A DNA stretch of 64,000 bases from Pseudomonas syringae (GCF_001698815.1 NZ_LGSI01000037.1:64791-128790); one strand, 5' to 3'. Shown: positions 43,675 to 53,789, counted from the stretch's first letter. Made by a program: numbers and translations. The notes: generated from the letters alone by a model not told the origin.

Positions 43675-44238
43675 CTAAGCTTCTTGCAACGCCGCCGCGA
43701 TGGCTTCGTTGAACGCCGGGATATCGTCCGGATTACGCGATGTGATCAAGGTCCAGCCATTGGCCCCGCACTGTTTGACCTGTGCATCGACCCAGTTCGC
43801 CGCCTTGGCATTGATCAGGTCAGTGCGCAGGCTCGGGTATGACGTCAGCGTCTTGCCTTCAATGACGCCGGCATCAATCAGCAGCCAGGGCCCGTGGCAA
43901 ATGGCTGCGACGATCTTTCCGGCTTTCGCGAATTCACTGACCAGACGCTGGGCGTCCTTGTCCTGACGCAGCGTGTCGGCGTTGACCGTACCACCCGGAA
44001 TCACCAGCGCGTCAAAGTCACTGGCGGCAAGGCCAGAGAGTTTGCTGTCCGACTCCACGGTGCGATCTTTTTCGGTGTCCTGCATGAACGTCTGCGCAGT
44101 GCCGCCTTCGATGGATGCATGAGTCGCCTTGGCGCCATAGCTGCGCAATGCCTCCAGCGGCTTGAGCAACTCGTCGCGCTCGATTCCGGAATTGGCAGTG
44201 ATGAACAGAACGTTTTTGCCTTGCAGTTGGGCTGTCAT
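43675..44238 (-). CDS. DJ-1/PfpI-family protein (YhbO/PfpI type)
   Basis: This 187-residue protein has a glutamine-amidotransferase-like fold with nucleophile elbow AAICHGPW (C114, H115), an upstream acidic residue E20 in NSGIERDELL, and VIPGGTVNAD. Members are described as proteases, chaperones or glyoxalase/deglycase stress proteins. The ATG at 44238 is preferred over upstream in-frame ATGs because of AGAGG about ten bases upstream and fit to family length. Confidence 0.9.
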   Translation of the reverse strand: MTAQLQGKNVLFITANSGIERDELLKPLEALRSYGAKATHASIEGGTAQTFMQDTEKDRTVESDSKLSGLAASDFDALVIPGGTVNADTLRQDKDAQRLVSEFAKAGKIVAAICHGPWLLIDAGVIEGKTLTSYPSLRTDLINAKAANWVDAQVKQCGANGWTLITSRNPDDIPAFNEAIAAALQEA

Positions 44239-44345
44239 TGTCGGTTTTCCTCTACTCATGAAAGTCAGGAACGCACGGTCTGCCATGCGCTCTTGTGAAT
44301 GGGAGGTTTTGCCGACAACGAAAGTTCAGCCCGATTGCACCAGCG

Positions 44346-44579
44346 TCAGGATTCCACCGGTGCGTAGTAGCCGCCCACCGCCGGTGGCTGGACCAGCGTT
44401 GCGGTCTTGCCCGGCGTCATTGGCTCGCGGCTGTCGCCGGAAATCATCCCTACCACTTCGCCGTCGTCCAGTAACGCCCAGGCGGCGACCGGATGAATGT
44501 AGAGCTTGCCGGAATGGCCGTCCTTGTGAATGAAGTTCCACCCTGAGCAGGGTGTGATTTGCATGATTTTTGCTGTCAC
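44346..44579 (-). CDS. small conserved-type hypothetical protein (77 aa)
   Basis: The start is GTG at 44579 with GAGAGGG eight bases upstream. The protein is compact, without signal peptide: CSGWNFIHKDGHSGKLYIHPVAAWALL is interrupted by charged turns, then DDGEVVGMISGD. It has the look of a small beta-rich fold. Function unknown. It lies between the DJ-1 gene and the divergent glutaminase gene. Confidence 0.6.
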   Translation of the reverse strand: MTAKIMQITPCSGWNFIHKDGHSGKLYIHPVAAWALLDDGEVVGMISGDSREPMTPGKTATLVQPPAVGGYYAPVES

Positions 44580-44721
44580 GAGAATGCCCTCTCGATTGAG
44601 TACAGATCGAGCCTAGCAGGTGTTCGGGCAAAAGGAGTCGAGCGAACCGGTCGATATTTTCCGCAACTGCCGGTGTGATGCGCCGCGACCGTTGGTCGTC
44701 TAGCTTGCGGTCCCAAAAACA

Positions 44722-45642
44722 ATGAGCGCACCCATGCAAAAGCTGTTGAACGAGATACTCGATGAAGTACGGCCGCTGATCGGTCAGGGCAAAGTCGCCA
44801 ACTACATCCCGGCATTGGGTGATGTTGCTCCGGATCAGTTGGGTATCGCGGTCTACAGCAATGATGGCGAATTGCATTATGCCGGGGATGCCACGACGCG
44901 CTTCTCGATTCAGAGTATTTCCAAAGTATTCAGCCTGGTGCAGGCCATCGGCCACTCGGGCGAAGACATCTGGCAGCGGTTGGGCCATGAGCCGTCCGGT
45001 CAGCCGTTCAATTCCCTGGTGCAGCTGGAATTCGAGCGGGGCAGGCCGCGCAACCCGTTTATCAATGCCGGAGCTTTGGTGATCTGCGACATCAACCAGG
45101 GCCGCTTCGCCGCGCCTTCGTTGTCATTGCGCGACTTCGTGCGGCGGCTATGCGGCAACCCGGAGGTAATCTCCGATTCGAAAGTTGCTGAGTCCGAGTA
45201 CCAGCACCGTTCGCGCAATGCCGCAGCGGCGTATTTGATGAAGTCGTTCGACAACTTCCATAACGACGTGGAAGACGTGTTGCGCAGCTATTTTCACCAC
45301 TGCGCGATGAGCATGAGTTGCGTCGATCTGGCGCGGGCTTTTGGCTTTCTCGCCAACCAGGGATTTTGCGTACACAGCGGCCAGCAGATTCTTACCTCCC
45401 GGCAGACCAAGCAACTCAACTCGATCATGGCCACCAGCGGGTTGTACGACGAAGCGGGTAACTTCGCCTATCGTGTCGGCCTGCCAGGCAAGAGCGGCGT
45501 CGGCGGCGGTATCGTGGCGGTGGTGCCGGGGCGGTTTTCGGTGTGCGTCTGGTCGCCGGAACTCAATCCCGCCGGCAATTCCCTGGCAGGCATGGCGGCG
45601 CTGGAGAAGCTCAGCGAGCGCATTGAGTGGTCGGTGTTCTGA
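44722..45642 (+). CDS. glsB: glutaminase (serine-dependent beta-lactamase fold)
   Basis: This 306-residue enzyme hydrolyses L-glutamine to glutamate and ammonia in the cytoplasm. The catalytic S-x-x-K is S65/K68 in [12 protein letters not shown], within the family signature [39 protein letters not shown] in part, and SGVGGGIVA are also conserved. A start at 44734 (MQKLLNEI) is equally possible. Family length is about 300-310 residues. Confidence 0.92.
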   Translation: MSAPMQKLLNEILDEVRPLIGQGKVANYIPALGDVAPDQLGIAVYSNDGELHYAGDATTRFSIQSISKVFSLVQAIGHSGEDIWQRLGHEPSGQPFNSLVQLEFERGRPRNPFINAGALVICDINQGRFAAPSLSLRDFVRRLCGNPEVISDSKVAESEYQHRSRNAAAAYLMKSFDNFHNDVEDVLRSYFHHCAMSMSCVDLARAFGFLANQGFCVHSGQQILTSRQTKQLNSIMATSGLYDEAGNFAYRVGLPGKSGVGGGIVAVVPGRFSVCVWSPELNPAGNSLAGMAALEKLSERIEWSVF

Positions 45643-45759
45643 GGCGCAGCTCCCTCCAGAAATATATTCCCGAGCATTCCCGCTCCGGCGCTGGTCTACT
45701 GGGTTCACGTCAGCCAACTCTGCGGCTGACGGCACGCTCACCAGCAAGCCAGGGAACGC

Positions 45760-46908
45760 ATGTACCTGAATCGATCAATCCCGTTTTTTTTCGAATCGCC
45801 GTGCAAGCCTGCCAAGCCGCTGCTTGCATTGGCCGCCGCACTGTTGCTCAGCGCTTGCGGCACCCAGCGCAGCCAGGAAGGTCCAGAGCTGACGCCCGGA
45901 CAAATCCGTGCACAAATTTTGCGCCTGATGCCGGCCAAGGTTCCTGAGCGCGAGGCCTGGGCGGTGGATATCCAGGCTGCGTTTACTGCGCAGGACATCG
46001 CACCGACGACCCAGAATTTATGTTCGGTGCTGGCCGTGGCCGAGCAGGAATCAACCTTTCAGGTGGATCCGCCGGTGCCGGGGCTGGGGAAGATCGCTCG
46101 CACCGAGATCGACCGCCGCGCCGCGCGTCTGCACATTCCCGGCGTGCTGATTCGGACGGCCTTGCAGATTCGTTCGCCTGACGGTAAATCCTATGCCGCG
46201 CGGCTGGATGCAGCGCGCACCGAGAAACAGCTCAGCGCCATTTTTGATGACTTCATCGGCATGGTGCCCATGGGGCAAACCCTGTTCGGCAACTTCAATC
46301 CGGTACACACCGGCGGGCCGATGCAAGTGAGCATCGCGTTCGCCGAAAAACAGGCGAAAAGCTATCCGTATCCGGTGGCCGGGACGATTCGTCAGGAAGT
46401 ATTCAGTCGGCGCGGCGGCATGTATTTCGGCATCGCCCATTTGCTGGGCTATCCGGCCAACTACCCCGCGCCGTTGTACCGGTTTGCCGACTTCAACGCC
46501 GGTTGGTACGCCAGTCGCAATGCGGCATTTCAGAGTGCGGTGAGTCAGGCGACGGGAATCAAGCTGGCGCTGGATGGCGACTTGATCCGCTACGACTCGA
46601 CGTCACCCAGTTCCACCGAACTGGCGATACGTGCGTTGAGCAAGCGTCTGGACATGAATAACTCGGCGATCTTCAGTCAGCTCAAGCAGGGCGATACGCT
46701 GGAGTTCGAAGACACCAAACTGTATGAGCGGGTATTTGCGCTGGCCGACGCTGCGGCGGGTAAATCACTGCCTAGGGCGATCTTGCCGGGCATCACGCTG
46801 CAAAGTCCGAAGATTACGCGCAATCTCACCACGGCCTGGTTTGCCCAGCGAGTCGATGATCGGCGCGAACGTTGTATGCAAAAGGTTGCGACGGGGACTA
46901 AAGGCTAG
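45760..46908 (+). CDS. DUF1615 lipoprotein
   Basis: This 382-residue lipoprotein has lipobox LLSAC with the cysteine at 33. The mature part carries a lysozyme-like look: VAEQESTFQVDPPVPGLG (a Glu-containing motif) and GPMQVSIAFAE, LLGYPANY, YRFADFNAGWYASRNAAFQ. This is the DUF1615 family, whose role is not established but may be cell-wall related. AGGGA lies upstream of the ATG. The stop TAG is shared as CTAG with the convergent small gene. Confidence 0.85.
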   Translation: MYLNRSIPFFFESPCKPAKPLLALAAALLLSACGTQRSQEGPELTPGQIRAQILRLMPAKVPEREAWAVDIQAAFTAQDIAPTTQNLCSVLAVAEQESTFQVDPPVPGLGKIARTEIDRRAARLHIPGVLIRTALQIRSPDGKSYAARLDAARTEKQLSAIFDDFIGMVPMGQTLFGNFNPVHTGGPMQVSIAFAEKQAKSYPYPVAGTIRQEVFSRRGGMYFGIAHLLGYPANYPAPLYRFADFNAGWYASRNAAFQSAVSQATGIKLALDGDLIRYDSTSPSSTELAIRALSKRLDMNNSAIFSQLKQGDTLEFEDTKLYERVFALADAAAGKSLPRAILPGITLQSPKITRNLTTAWFAQRVDDRRERCMQKVATGTKG

Positions 46909-47135
46909 GGCAACTCTTCCCATTCGACCAACTTGAGTTGCGCGCGCTCGGCGTGTTGTTGCAACGCTTCCAGCTCCGTACGCAGGCTCGACAGATTATG
47001 TTGCACACCAATTCGTGCATGCAGGCAAGCGTAAAACCAGGCATCGGAGTCACTCATCGTCGAATCAGGCTGAATGAAGATTCTTCGTTCCCCTCTGAAA
47101 ACGTATCGAATCTCAAAATGTCGGCCACTCGCCAT
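46905..47135 (-). CDS. small DUF6555-like protein (76 aa)
   Basis: A 76-residue soluble protein: FEIRYVFRGERRIFIQ, then MSDSDAWFYACLHARIG and a C-terminal helix rich in Glu and Leu. It resembles the small Pseudomonas family DUF6555 as I remember it. Its stop codon and that of the convergent DUF1615 gene overlap in CTAG. No function is known. Confidence 0.55.
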   Translation of the reverse strand: MASGRHFEIRYVFRGERRIFIQPDSTMSDSDAWFYACLHARIGVQHNLSSLRTELEALQQHAERAQLKLVEWEELP

Positions 47136-47227
47136 AACCTTGCTATCTCTGTTGTGATAGCGCTATGACATTGGTGGCATACAGCCAGTTCCCTTGGTGT
47201 TTTTTTTTCAGCCCAAAGGTCGCGGGA

Positions 47228-47653
47228 TCAAACGTTGAGCTTGTCCACGGTTGATGGATCCGGCACGCCATCGAAGAAGGTATCCAGCACATTCTGAAAG
47301 ATGCGGCGTTGAGGGTCTGCCACGGCGAACAGCGTCATGCTGGAGTGCAGTTTCATGTCGTCCGGCGAGCCGAAAATCTGCCGCGCGGTCCATTGCACCT
47401 GAGGCTCGATGATCTGCGCGCAGAGTTCCAGACGCGGCCCCAATACCGGGTGTTGCAGATAGGCCTGCGCTTCTTTAAGGCAGGTGATGGCGTAAAATCT
47501 GGCCGTCTCGCTACGGCCCAGCCCGCTGATCTGCGGGAAGACGAACCACATCCAGTGGCTCCTCTTTCTGCCCTCGCGCAATTCAGCCAGCACTTGCTCG
47601 AAAACGGGTGCCTGTGCGTCAACGAAGCGTTGCAGATTGTAGAAGTCGTTCAT
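47228..47653 (-). CDS. DUF1810 family protein
   Basis: A 141-residue cytoplasmic protein matching DUF1810: NLQRFVDAQAPVFEQVLAEL, then SHWMWFVFPQISGLGRS and AITCLKEAQAYLQHPVLGPRL, and FGSPDDMKLHSSMTLFA. Its function is not established. The ATG at 47653 gives the family's usual length; longer in-frame starts extend into the divergent promoter of the ABC exporter gene. Confidence 0.9.
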   Translation of the reverse strand: MNDFYNLQRFVDAQAPVFEQVLAELREGRKRSHWMWFVFPQISGLGRSETARFYAITCLKEAQAYLQHPVLGPRLELCAQIIEPQVQWTARQIFGSPDDMKLHSSMTLFAVADPQRRIFQNVLDTFFDGVPDPSTVDKLNV

Positions 47654-47800
47654 GGCACACCTTCCAGCAGACAGAGATTTATCGAGTGTGGTATTCGGCG
47701 ACGGCCTTATGATGTCCCAGTTTAGCCGCTGAACCTCTGCGTTGCGCCGGGTTCGATAGACGTTCATCCCATCGTTTTTTGTCCGAGAGCCTTCCCGCGC

Positions 47801-49612
47801 ATGCCCGTTGTCAGCCGTTTCGCCGCATTTTTCGATCAGGCACGCCGTGCGCTGGGATTGGTCTGGGTCACTTCCCGGGGCTTGTCGTTGGGGCTGGTGG
47901 TCGCCACTTTGCTGGCGGGCGTGCTGCCGGCGCTGGCCGCTTTTTTGGGGCAGCGCATCGTTGATGCGGTGGTCGCGGCCATGCAACTGCATGCCGACAC
48001 CGGCAACGCGCCGCTCTGGCCGGTGTTGCGTTATGTGCTGATGGAGGCGGGCGTGTTGGGCTTGCTGGCCGGCACTCAGCGGGCCTTGTCGGTCCAGCAG
48101 TCGTTGCTACGCGTGCAGTTGGGACAGCAGGTCAATACGTTGATTCTGGAAAAGGCGCAAACCCTGTCACTCAGTCAGTTCGAGGACTCGGAGTTCTACG
48201 ACAAGCTGGTGCGGGTGCGCCGCGAGGCCTCGACCCGGCCGCTGGCGTTGGTGACCAAATCCCTGGGCCTGACCCAGAATCTGATTTCCCTGATCAGCTT
48301 TGCTGTGTTGCTGGTGCATTTTTCGCCCTGGGCTCTGCTGATTCTGGTGCTGGGTGCGTTGCCGGTGTTTTTCGCCGAAGCGCATTTTTCCGGCGATGCC
48401 TTCCGCTTGTTTACTCGCCGGGCCCCGGAAAGCCGTCAGCAGAATTACATCGAAACGCTGCTTTCCCATGAGACCTACATCAAGGAGGTCAAGCTGTTCG
48501 GCTTCGGTCCCTTGTTGCTGCAGCGTTATCGCGACACGTTCGCGCGGTTGTATGCCGAAGACCGCCGCCTGACCCTGCGCCGCGACGGTTGGGGATTCCT
48601 GTTGGGTTTGCTCGGCACTGCGGCGTTTTATCTCGCTTATGCGTGGGTGGTGGTGGACGCGGTGCATGGTCTGATCACGCTGGGGCAGATGACCATGTAT
48701 CTGGTGCTGTTCAAGCAAGGGCAAGGCGCGGTGAGCAGCAGCCTGAGCGCCATCAGCGGGCTTTACGAGGACGGCCTTTATCTGGCCGATCTGTATGAAT
48801 ACCTCGGGCAACCCGTCACCGTGGAAGTCGGCGGCGTGACCGAAGGTACCTTGCCCGGCGATGGCCTGCGCTTTGAGGGAGTGAGCTTTACTTATCCGGG
48901 TTCCAGCCATACGACCCTGGAAAACATAGACCTGCATCTGGCGCCCGGTCGCAGCGTTGCGCTGGTGGGCGAGAACGGCTCCGGCAAGACCACGCTGATC
49001 AAGCTGTTGACCCGTCTGTATCGACCGAATCAAGGGCGCATACTGCTTGATGGCAGCGATCTCAACGACTGGAATGAAGATGCTTTGCGGCGGCGTATCG
49101 GCGTGATCTTCCAGGACTACATTCGCTACCAGTTCATCGTCGGCGAGAACCTCGGCGTCGGTGATATCGACGCTTTCGGCGAAGAGCAGCGCTGGCGTGA
49201 TGCTGCCAGCCAGGGCATGGCGGCAGAGTTCATCGAGCGGCTGGACAAGGGCTACGCAACGCAACTGGGCCGCTGGTTTGCCGGTGGCCAGGAGCTGTCC
49301 GGCGGGCAATGGCAGAAGATCGCCCTGTCCCGGGCCTACATGCGCCGCAATGCGGACATTCTGATCCTCGACGAACCCACCGCAGCCCTTGACGCTGGCG
49401 CGGAGGCGGCGGTGTTCGAGCATTTTCGCGAGTACGCGAAGGGCAGGATGACGCTGCTGATTTCCCACCGTTTTTCCAGCGTGCGTAATGCCGATCACAT
49501 CGTGGTACTGGACCAAGGACGCGTCCTGGAACGCGGCGACCACGCCAGCCTGGTGGCTGCGGGCGGGCGCTATGCCACGCTGTTTGACTTGCAGGCGCGT
49601 GGATATCGCTGA
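47801..49612 (+). CDS. ABC exporter, fused membrane domain and ATPase
   Basis: This 603-residue protein has an N-terminal six-helix type IV exporter domain (to about 340) and a C-terminal ATPase. Walker A GENGSGKT begins at residue 390; the Q-loop is VIFQDYIRYQF, the signature LSGGQWQK and Walker B ILILDEPTAALD. The unusual Q-loop tail (RYQFIVGENLGVGD) and signature occur in half-transporters next to peptide or antibiotic genes, but none is adjacent here. The cargo is unknown. Confidence 0.88.
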   Translation: MPVVSRFAAFFDQARRALGLVWVTSRGLSLGLVVATLLAGVLPALAAFLGQRIVDAVVAAMQLHADTGNAPLWPVLRYVLMEAGVLGLLAGTQRALSVQQSLLRVQLGQQVNTLILEKAQTLSLSQFEDSEFYDKLVRVRREASTRPLALVTKSLGLTQNLISLISFAVLLVHFSPWALLILVLGALPVFFAEAHFSGDAFRLFTRRAPESRQQNYIETLLSHETYIKEVKLFGFGPLLLQRYRDTFARLYAEDRRLTLRRDGWGFLLGLLGTAAFYLAYAWVVVDAVHGLITLGQMTMYLVLFKQGQGAVSSSLSAISGLYEDGLYLADLYEYLGQPVTVEVGGVTEGTLPGDGLRFEGVSFTYPGSSHTTLENIDLHLAPGRSVALVGENGSGKTTLIKLLTRLYRPNQGRILLDGSDLNDWNEDALRRRIGVIFQDYIRYQFIVGENLGVGDIDAFGEEQRWRDAASQGMAAEFIERLDKGYATQLGRWFAGGQELSGGQWQKIALSRAYMRRNADILILDEPTAALDAGAEAAVFEHFREYAKGRMTLLISHRFSSVRNADHIVVLDQGRVLERGDHASLVAAGGRYATLFDLQARGYR

Positions 49613-49705
49613 TGAACAATCAGGCCGCATACCGGCCTGACTCTATGGTTGGGCTTGCGACTTTCAGTGTCAGGGAAGCCACTTCGCGAACGAGGATTGC
49701 CAATT

Positions 49706-49795
49706 TGTAGGAGCGAGGCTTGCCCGCGAACCGGATTTTCAGTCGACTTTATCTATCGCCTGAAACGAAGCCTTCGCGGGCGCGCCTCGCTCCCA
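49706..49795. repeat. BIME: paired inverted REP elements
   Basis: GTAGGAGCGAGGCTTGCCCG at 49708 and its inverse near 49771-49795 lie between the convergent ABC exporter gene and binding-protein gene. Confidence 0.88.
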
Positions 49796-49821
49796 TGAAC
49801 GATCAGGCTATCCCCGAACCA

Positions 49822-50655
49822 TCAAGGCAGCGGGTCGAACTTCAGCGCGCTCAGGCTTTGTACCTTGTCCTCACGGACCATCTTGTATTCGGTATTGGGG
49901 CCAATCCAGCGTTCCCAGATGGCGTCGATCTCGCCAGCATCGTCCATTGCCTTGAGGGATTCATTGACCTTGGCCAGGAACGCCGGTTCGTCTTTGCGCA
50001 TACCGGCACCAATGGGTTCCAGGGCCATTGGCTCTTTGACGATAGCCAGCTCAAGACCCGATGCCTTGGCCTGATTGACCAGTTTGATCGCGGTCATGGT
50101 GTTGGTCACCAGCCCGACAACCTTGTTCTGTTGCAGTGCCATGTAGGCAGAACCGGTGTCCTGGAAGGTTACCGGAGTTGCGCCAGCGATACGGATCGAC
50201 TGTTCGGAAGTTGAGCCCTTGGTAGAGCTGATGCGTTTGTCCTTGAAGAAAGCCTTGTCCTTGTCGGCGTTGGCGGCGTGGACCACCAGGGTTTCCTTGG
50301 CAATGTAGTACGGGTCGCTGAACTGGATCTGGTCGGCGCGGGTTTTGGTGTACGCCAGATTGGCGAAGAGCACATCGACGCGGCCCATTTTTACTTCCGG
50401 AATCCTGGCTTCCACCGACATTGGCTTGAGCTCCAGCTTGACCCCCAGCTTCTTGGCCAGCGCAGTACACAGATCGACGTCCATGCCCACCAGCTCGCGG
50501 GTTTTCGGGTCCGGCGCGGAGAACGGCGGAACATCGGCATACACGCCGCAGCTCAACGACTGCCTGGTCATGATGTCGCTCAGCTGATCGGCGTGGGCGA
50601 GGGTGGCTGCCAGGGGACTGAGTGCTACGACGGCGAACAAATGCTTGATACGCAT
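49822..50655 (-). CDS. amino-acid ABC transporter periplasmic binding protein
   Basis: This 277-residue protein has a Sec signal peptide to about LAHADQ (residue 22). The type II fold shows QSLSCGVYADVPPFSAPDP, LVGMDVDLCTALAKKL and VDVLFANLAYTKTRADQIQF. The ATG at 50655 gives a proper signal; a much longer in-frame opening does not. It is the last gene of a permease-permease-ATPase-binding-protein operon. Its ligand is probably an amino acid of the glutamate/aspartate/cystine class. Confidence 0.9.
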   Translation of the reverse strand: MRIKHLFAVVALSPLAATLAHADQLSDIMTRQSLSCGVYADVPPFSAPDPKTRELVGMDVDLCTALAKKLGVKLELKPMSVEARIPEVKMGRVDVLFANLAYTKTRADQIQFSDPYYIAKETLVVHAANADKDKAFFKDKRISSTKGSTSEQSIRIAGATPVTFQDTGSAYMALQQNKVVGLVTNTMTAIKLVNQAKASGLELAIVKEPMALEPIGAGMRKDEPAFLAKVNESLKAMDDAGEIDAIWERWIGPNTEYKMVREDKVQSLSALKFDPLP

Positions 50656-50713
50656 GGGAATGCTCCAGAAAAAGTAAGTTTGGGTAAGACCGGATCCAAC
50701 GGCAGTTAGAAAA

Positions 50714-51451
50714 TCAATGCGCACGCAAGTCCGCGATAAAACGCTGGGCGCGCGGGTGTTGGGGCTGACTGAAAAAGCTCTCTGGGTCGCTTTTTTCCAG
50801 AATCTGTCCGGCATCCATGAACCAGATGGTGTCGGCGACTTCACGGGCGAAGTTCATTTCATGGGTCACGCACATCATGGTCATGCCGTCTTTGGCCAGA
50901 CCTTTCATGACACTCAGGACTTCACCGACCATTTCCGGGTCCAGGGCACTGGTGGGTTCGTCGAACAGCATCACCGGCGGCTCCATGGCCAAGGCCCGGG
51001 CAATGGCCACGCGTTGCTGCTGGCCGCCGGATAATTGCGCGGGGTAGGCGCCAGCCTTGTGCGCCAGGCCGACGCGCTCCAGCAGTTCCATGGCCCGTTG
51101 TTTGGCGGCCGAACCCTTCAGTCCCAAGGTCTTGGTGGGTGACAGGATGATGTTGTCCAGCACCGACAGGTGCGGAAACAGGTTAAAGCTCTGGAATACA
51201 AAACCGACCCGGCTACGCAGCCGGTTCACATTGGCGTCGGTGCCATTTACATCCTGGCCGTCGAACAGAATCTGGCCTTCCTGGATGTCTTCCAGGCGAT
51301 TGACCGTGCGGATCAGCGTCGACTTGCCGGAGCCTGAAGGGCCGCACAGCACCACCACTTCACCGGTATTCACCTGGGCCGTGAGATTGGTCAAGGCCTG
51401 GTACTCGCCGTACCACTTGTTGACGTTGGAAAACATGATCATTGGACGCAT
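50714..51451 (-). CDS. amino-acid ABC transporter ATP-binding protein
   Basis: This 245-residue ATPase has Walker [10 protein letters not shown] near residue 37, Q-loop [12 protein letters not shown], signature LSGGQQQR and Walker [12 protein letters not shown]. It lies between permease and binding-protein genes. AGGG stands eight bases before the ATG. Confidence 0.92.
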   Translation of the reverse strand: MRPMIMFSNVNKWYGEYQALTNLTAQVNTGEVVVLCGPSGSGKSTLIRTVNRLEDIQEGQILFDGQDVNGTDANVNRLRSRVGFVFQSFNLFPHLSVLDNIILSPTKTLGLKGSAAKQRAMELLERVGLAHKAGAYPAQLSGGQQQRVAIARALAMEPPVMLFDEPTSALDPEMVGEVLSVMKGLAKDGMTMMCVTHEMNFAREVADTIWFMDAGQILEKSDPESFFSQPQHPRAQRFIADLRAH

Positions 51452-51464
51452 GAGTCAGCCCTGT

Positions 51465-52208
51465 TCAATTAATAGGGGGCAGCAAAGGGCTGTCGACGGC
51501 GGCAGCGGTTACGGTACCCAGACGCTTGCGGGCAATGCGCCGCTCCAGCCAGTCGGCCAGATGGGTCAGGGCGAAACACAGCAGGTAATAAATGACCGCA
51601 AGGATGAAGAACACCTGAAACGGCTTGGTCAGCAGTTGGTTGTTGACCTGATTGGCGGCGAACGTCACTTCCTGAACGTTGATCACATAGCCCAGAGACG
51701 TTTCCTTGATGATGGATATGAACTGGCTCAGCAGGCTGGGCAAGGCGTTGTAAAGCGCCTGGGGCAGGATGACCCAGGTGGTGGTGCGCAGGTAGCTCAT
51801 GCCCAAGGCGCGGGATGCTTCGTATTGGCCGCTCGGCAATGCCTGGATGCTGCCGCGAATGATTTCGCACAGATACGCGCTCTGGTAGATCACCAGGGTG
51901 CAGAGCATGGTGGTGAACCCGGTGATGTTGTGGCCGATGAGCAAGGGGACCAGAAAGTAGGTCCAGAAGATCACCATGAGCAGCGGAATTCCACGCAGCA
52001 CATACACCCAGACCGTCGCGCAATAGCGCAGCGCTTTCCACGGCGAGATTCTAGCGACAGCCAGCAGCAGGCCGAACGGAAAGGCCAGCAACAAGGCCAG
52101 TACCGCCAGAATCAGCGTACTTGCCAGCCCACCCAATGGACCGTGAGGGTATTGGCCGATCAGGAACAGTGTCCAGTTTTCCTGGAGGATCTTGAAGATA
52201 TCGAACAT
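51465..52208 (-). CDS. amino-acid ABC transporter permease (GltK-like)
   Basis: This 247-residue permease has VYVLRGIPLLMVIFWTYFL and the EAA loop SIQALPSGQYEASRALGMSY. The extended C-terminal tail is basic. It pairs with the permease encoded six bases upstream. Confidence 0.9.
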   Translation of the reverse strand: MFDIFKILQENWTLFLIGQYPHGPLGGLASTLILAVLALLLAFPFGLLLAVARISPWKALRYCATVWVYVLRGIPLLMVIFWTYFLVPLLIGHNITGFTTMLCTLVIYQSAYLCEIIRGSIQALPSGQYEASRALGMSYLRTTTWVILPQALYNALPSLLSQFISIIKETSLGYVINVQEVTFAANQVNNQLLTKPFQVFFILAVIYYLLCFALTHLADWLERRIARKRLGTVTAAAVDSPLLPPIN

Positions 52209-52214
52209 GCTCGC

Positions 52215-52916
52215 TTACCTCGCCAGGGCTTTGTTGAACCGCTTGGCCAGCAGGGCGCCGAGCCCCATCAGCAGCAGCGAAATGGCCAGGTACACCACTG
52301 AGGCAACCAGAAAGGATTCGAAGGTTCGGAAGGTGTAGTTCTCGACTTCTCGCGTTGCATATGTCAGCTCCATCACTCCGATAGCCATGGCCAGACTGGT
52401 GTTCTTGAACAAGAGCACGGTGTGGTTGATCAACGACGGCAGAGAGTTGCGCACGCCCTGGGGCAGGATCACGTAGCGCATTGAACGCACATAGCCCATG
52501 CCCAGCGCTCGCGAAGCCTCGGTTTGACCGACCGGAATGGCCCGCAGGCCACTGCGGATGTCTTCACTGAAATAGGCCGCCTGACACAGGCCCAGGGCGA
52601 TGATCGAGAACAGGTATTCAGTGTTGTAATTGGCCAGCCAGATCTGCGTCGAGGTGGACAGCAGTGTTGGGATACCGAAATACCACAGCATCAGTTGCAC
52701 CAGTGTCGGCACGTTGCGGTGGTAGGAAACATAGGCCGCAACGATGCGGTTCGCGTATTTGTTGCCGGTCAGGCGCACGGTCACCAGAACGAGCGCCAGT
52801 GCCATGGCCAGGCACCAGGCGAGCAGCGCCAGTTGCAAGGTCATTTCGATGCCCTTGACGATCAGTTCGGCGTATTCACCTTGCAGGATCGGGGCTAAAT
52901 CGAAGTCATGCTTCAT
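52215..52916 (-). CDS. amino-acid ABC transporter permease (GltJ-like)
   Basis: This 233-residue permease has SYHRNVPTLVQLMLWYFGIP and the EAA loop GLRAIPVGQTEASRALGMGY. The ATG at 52916 is preferred to the TTG two codons earlier. It is the first gene of the ABC operon, 120 bases after the SDR gene on the same strand, so the SDR and the transporter may share a transcript. Confidence 0.9.
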   Translation of the reverse strand: MKHDFDLAPILQGEYAELIVKGIEMTLQLALLAWCLAMALALVLVTVRLTGNKYANRIVAAYVSYHRNVPTLVQLMLWYFGIPTLLSTSTQIWLANYNTEYLFSIIALGLCQAAYFSEDIRSGLRAIPVGQTEASRALGMGYVRSMRYVILPQGVRNSLPSLINHTVLLFKNTSLAMAIGVMELTYATREVENYTFRTFESFLVASVVYLAISLLLMGLGALLAKRFNKALAR

Positions 52917-53036
52917 GGTCAATCCCTATCAGCATTGGGTAGGGGCAGAAAAAGTGCCAGACATTGGCCTGGCCAAGGAGCGCATCGACGGATGAGTCCG
53001 TTCTGTTCGCAGTGCAACGGCGCAGCGCTGGCAGGT

Positions 53037-53789
53037 TCAGCCGTGGTAATCCTGCGGGCGGACGGTCGACAGGCCACCGGGGACTTGCAGGGTCGGAGTG
53101 ATTTCCATATGACCGATGTTGACGGCGACCGGAGCGGCAATGGCGAAGGCGATGGCATTGGCGATGTCCGCGGCCACCGGCAACTCGAAGCCCTCGACGA
53201 AGCGCTTGTAGGTTTCTTCGGAATCGCCGTGGACATGGGCGAAGATGTCAGTGGCAACGCGGCCAGGGCAGATTTCAGTAACCCGTACGCGTTTGCCGAA
53301 GGCATCGATACGCAGTTGGCGGGAAAGCATGCTCACGGCGGCCTTGGTGGCGTGATAGGTCGAGTTACCGCCAAAGTTATAGGCCGCAGCAATGGAGCTG
53401 ATATTGATGATGTGGCCACTGTCGCGTTCGACCATGCCTGGCAATGCCAGACGCGCCAGATGCAGCACGGCGCGCAGGTTGACATCGATCAGAAAATCGA
53501 TGCCCTCGGCATCTGCCGCAAGGATCGAGCCCGGACGATCCACCCCGGCGTTGTTGACTAGAATATCGAAGCTGTATTGACCGAACAGGGCGGTCAGTGC
53601 GGGCAGATCGGTAACGTCGATAGCGTGGGCAATACAGCCGGTGCGTGCGGCCAGATCAGCAAGTTTGTCGGCGCTGCGGGCAATGGCATGAACTTCGATA
53701 CCTTCCTGACAAAGACGCTCGACCACGGCTGCGCCGATGCCGGAAGAAGCGCCAGTGACCAGTGCGGTTTTGTAATCGGAAAATGGCAT
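53037..53789 (-). CDS. SDR-family oxidoreductase (YdfG/clavaldehyde-dehydrogenase-like)
   Basis: A 250-residue classical SDR with TGASSGIG near residues 12-19, NNAG at about 80, and catalytic Y-x-x-x-K in YHATKAAVSML. The group acts on 3-hydroxy acids or short alcohols with NADP. The ATG at 53789 has AGGGG upstream. A 43-base block 105-150 bases upstream repeats the block in front of the carboxylase operon, which suggests shared control. Confidence 0.85.
   Translation of the reverse strand: MPFSDYKTALVTGASSGIGAAVVERLCQEGIEVHAIARSADKLADLAARTGCIAHAIDVTDLPALTALFGQYSFDILVNNAGVDRPGSILAADAEGIDFLIDVNLRAVLHLARLALPGMVERDSGHIINISSIAAAYNFGGNSTYHATKAAVSMLSRQLRIDAFGKRVRVTEICPGRVATDIFAHVHGDSEETYKRFVEGFELPVAADIANAIAFAIAAPVAVNIGHMEITPTLQVPGGLSTVRPQDYHG

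Noticed and set aside
43259..43842. plus-strand open frames across the structured repeat
   Set aside because: They cross the stem-loops of a dispersed repeat and run antisense into the DJ-1/PfpI gene; such frames are by-products of the repeat.
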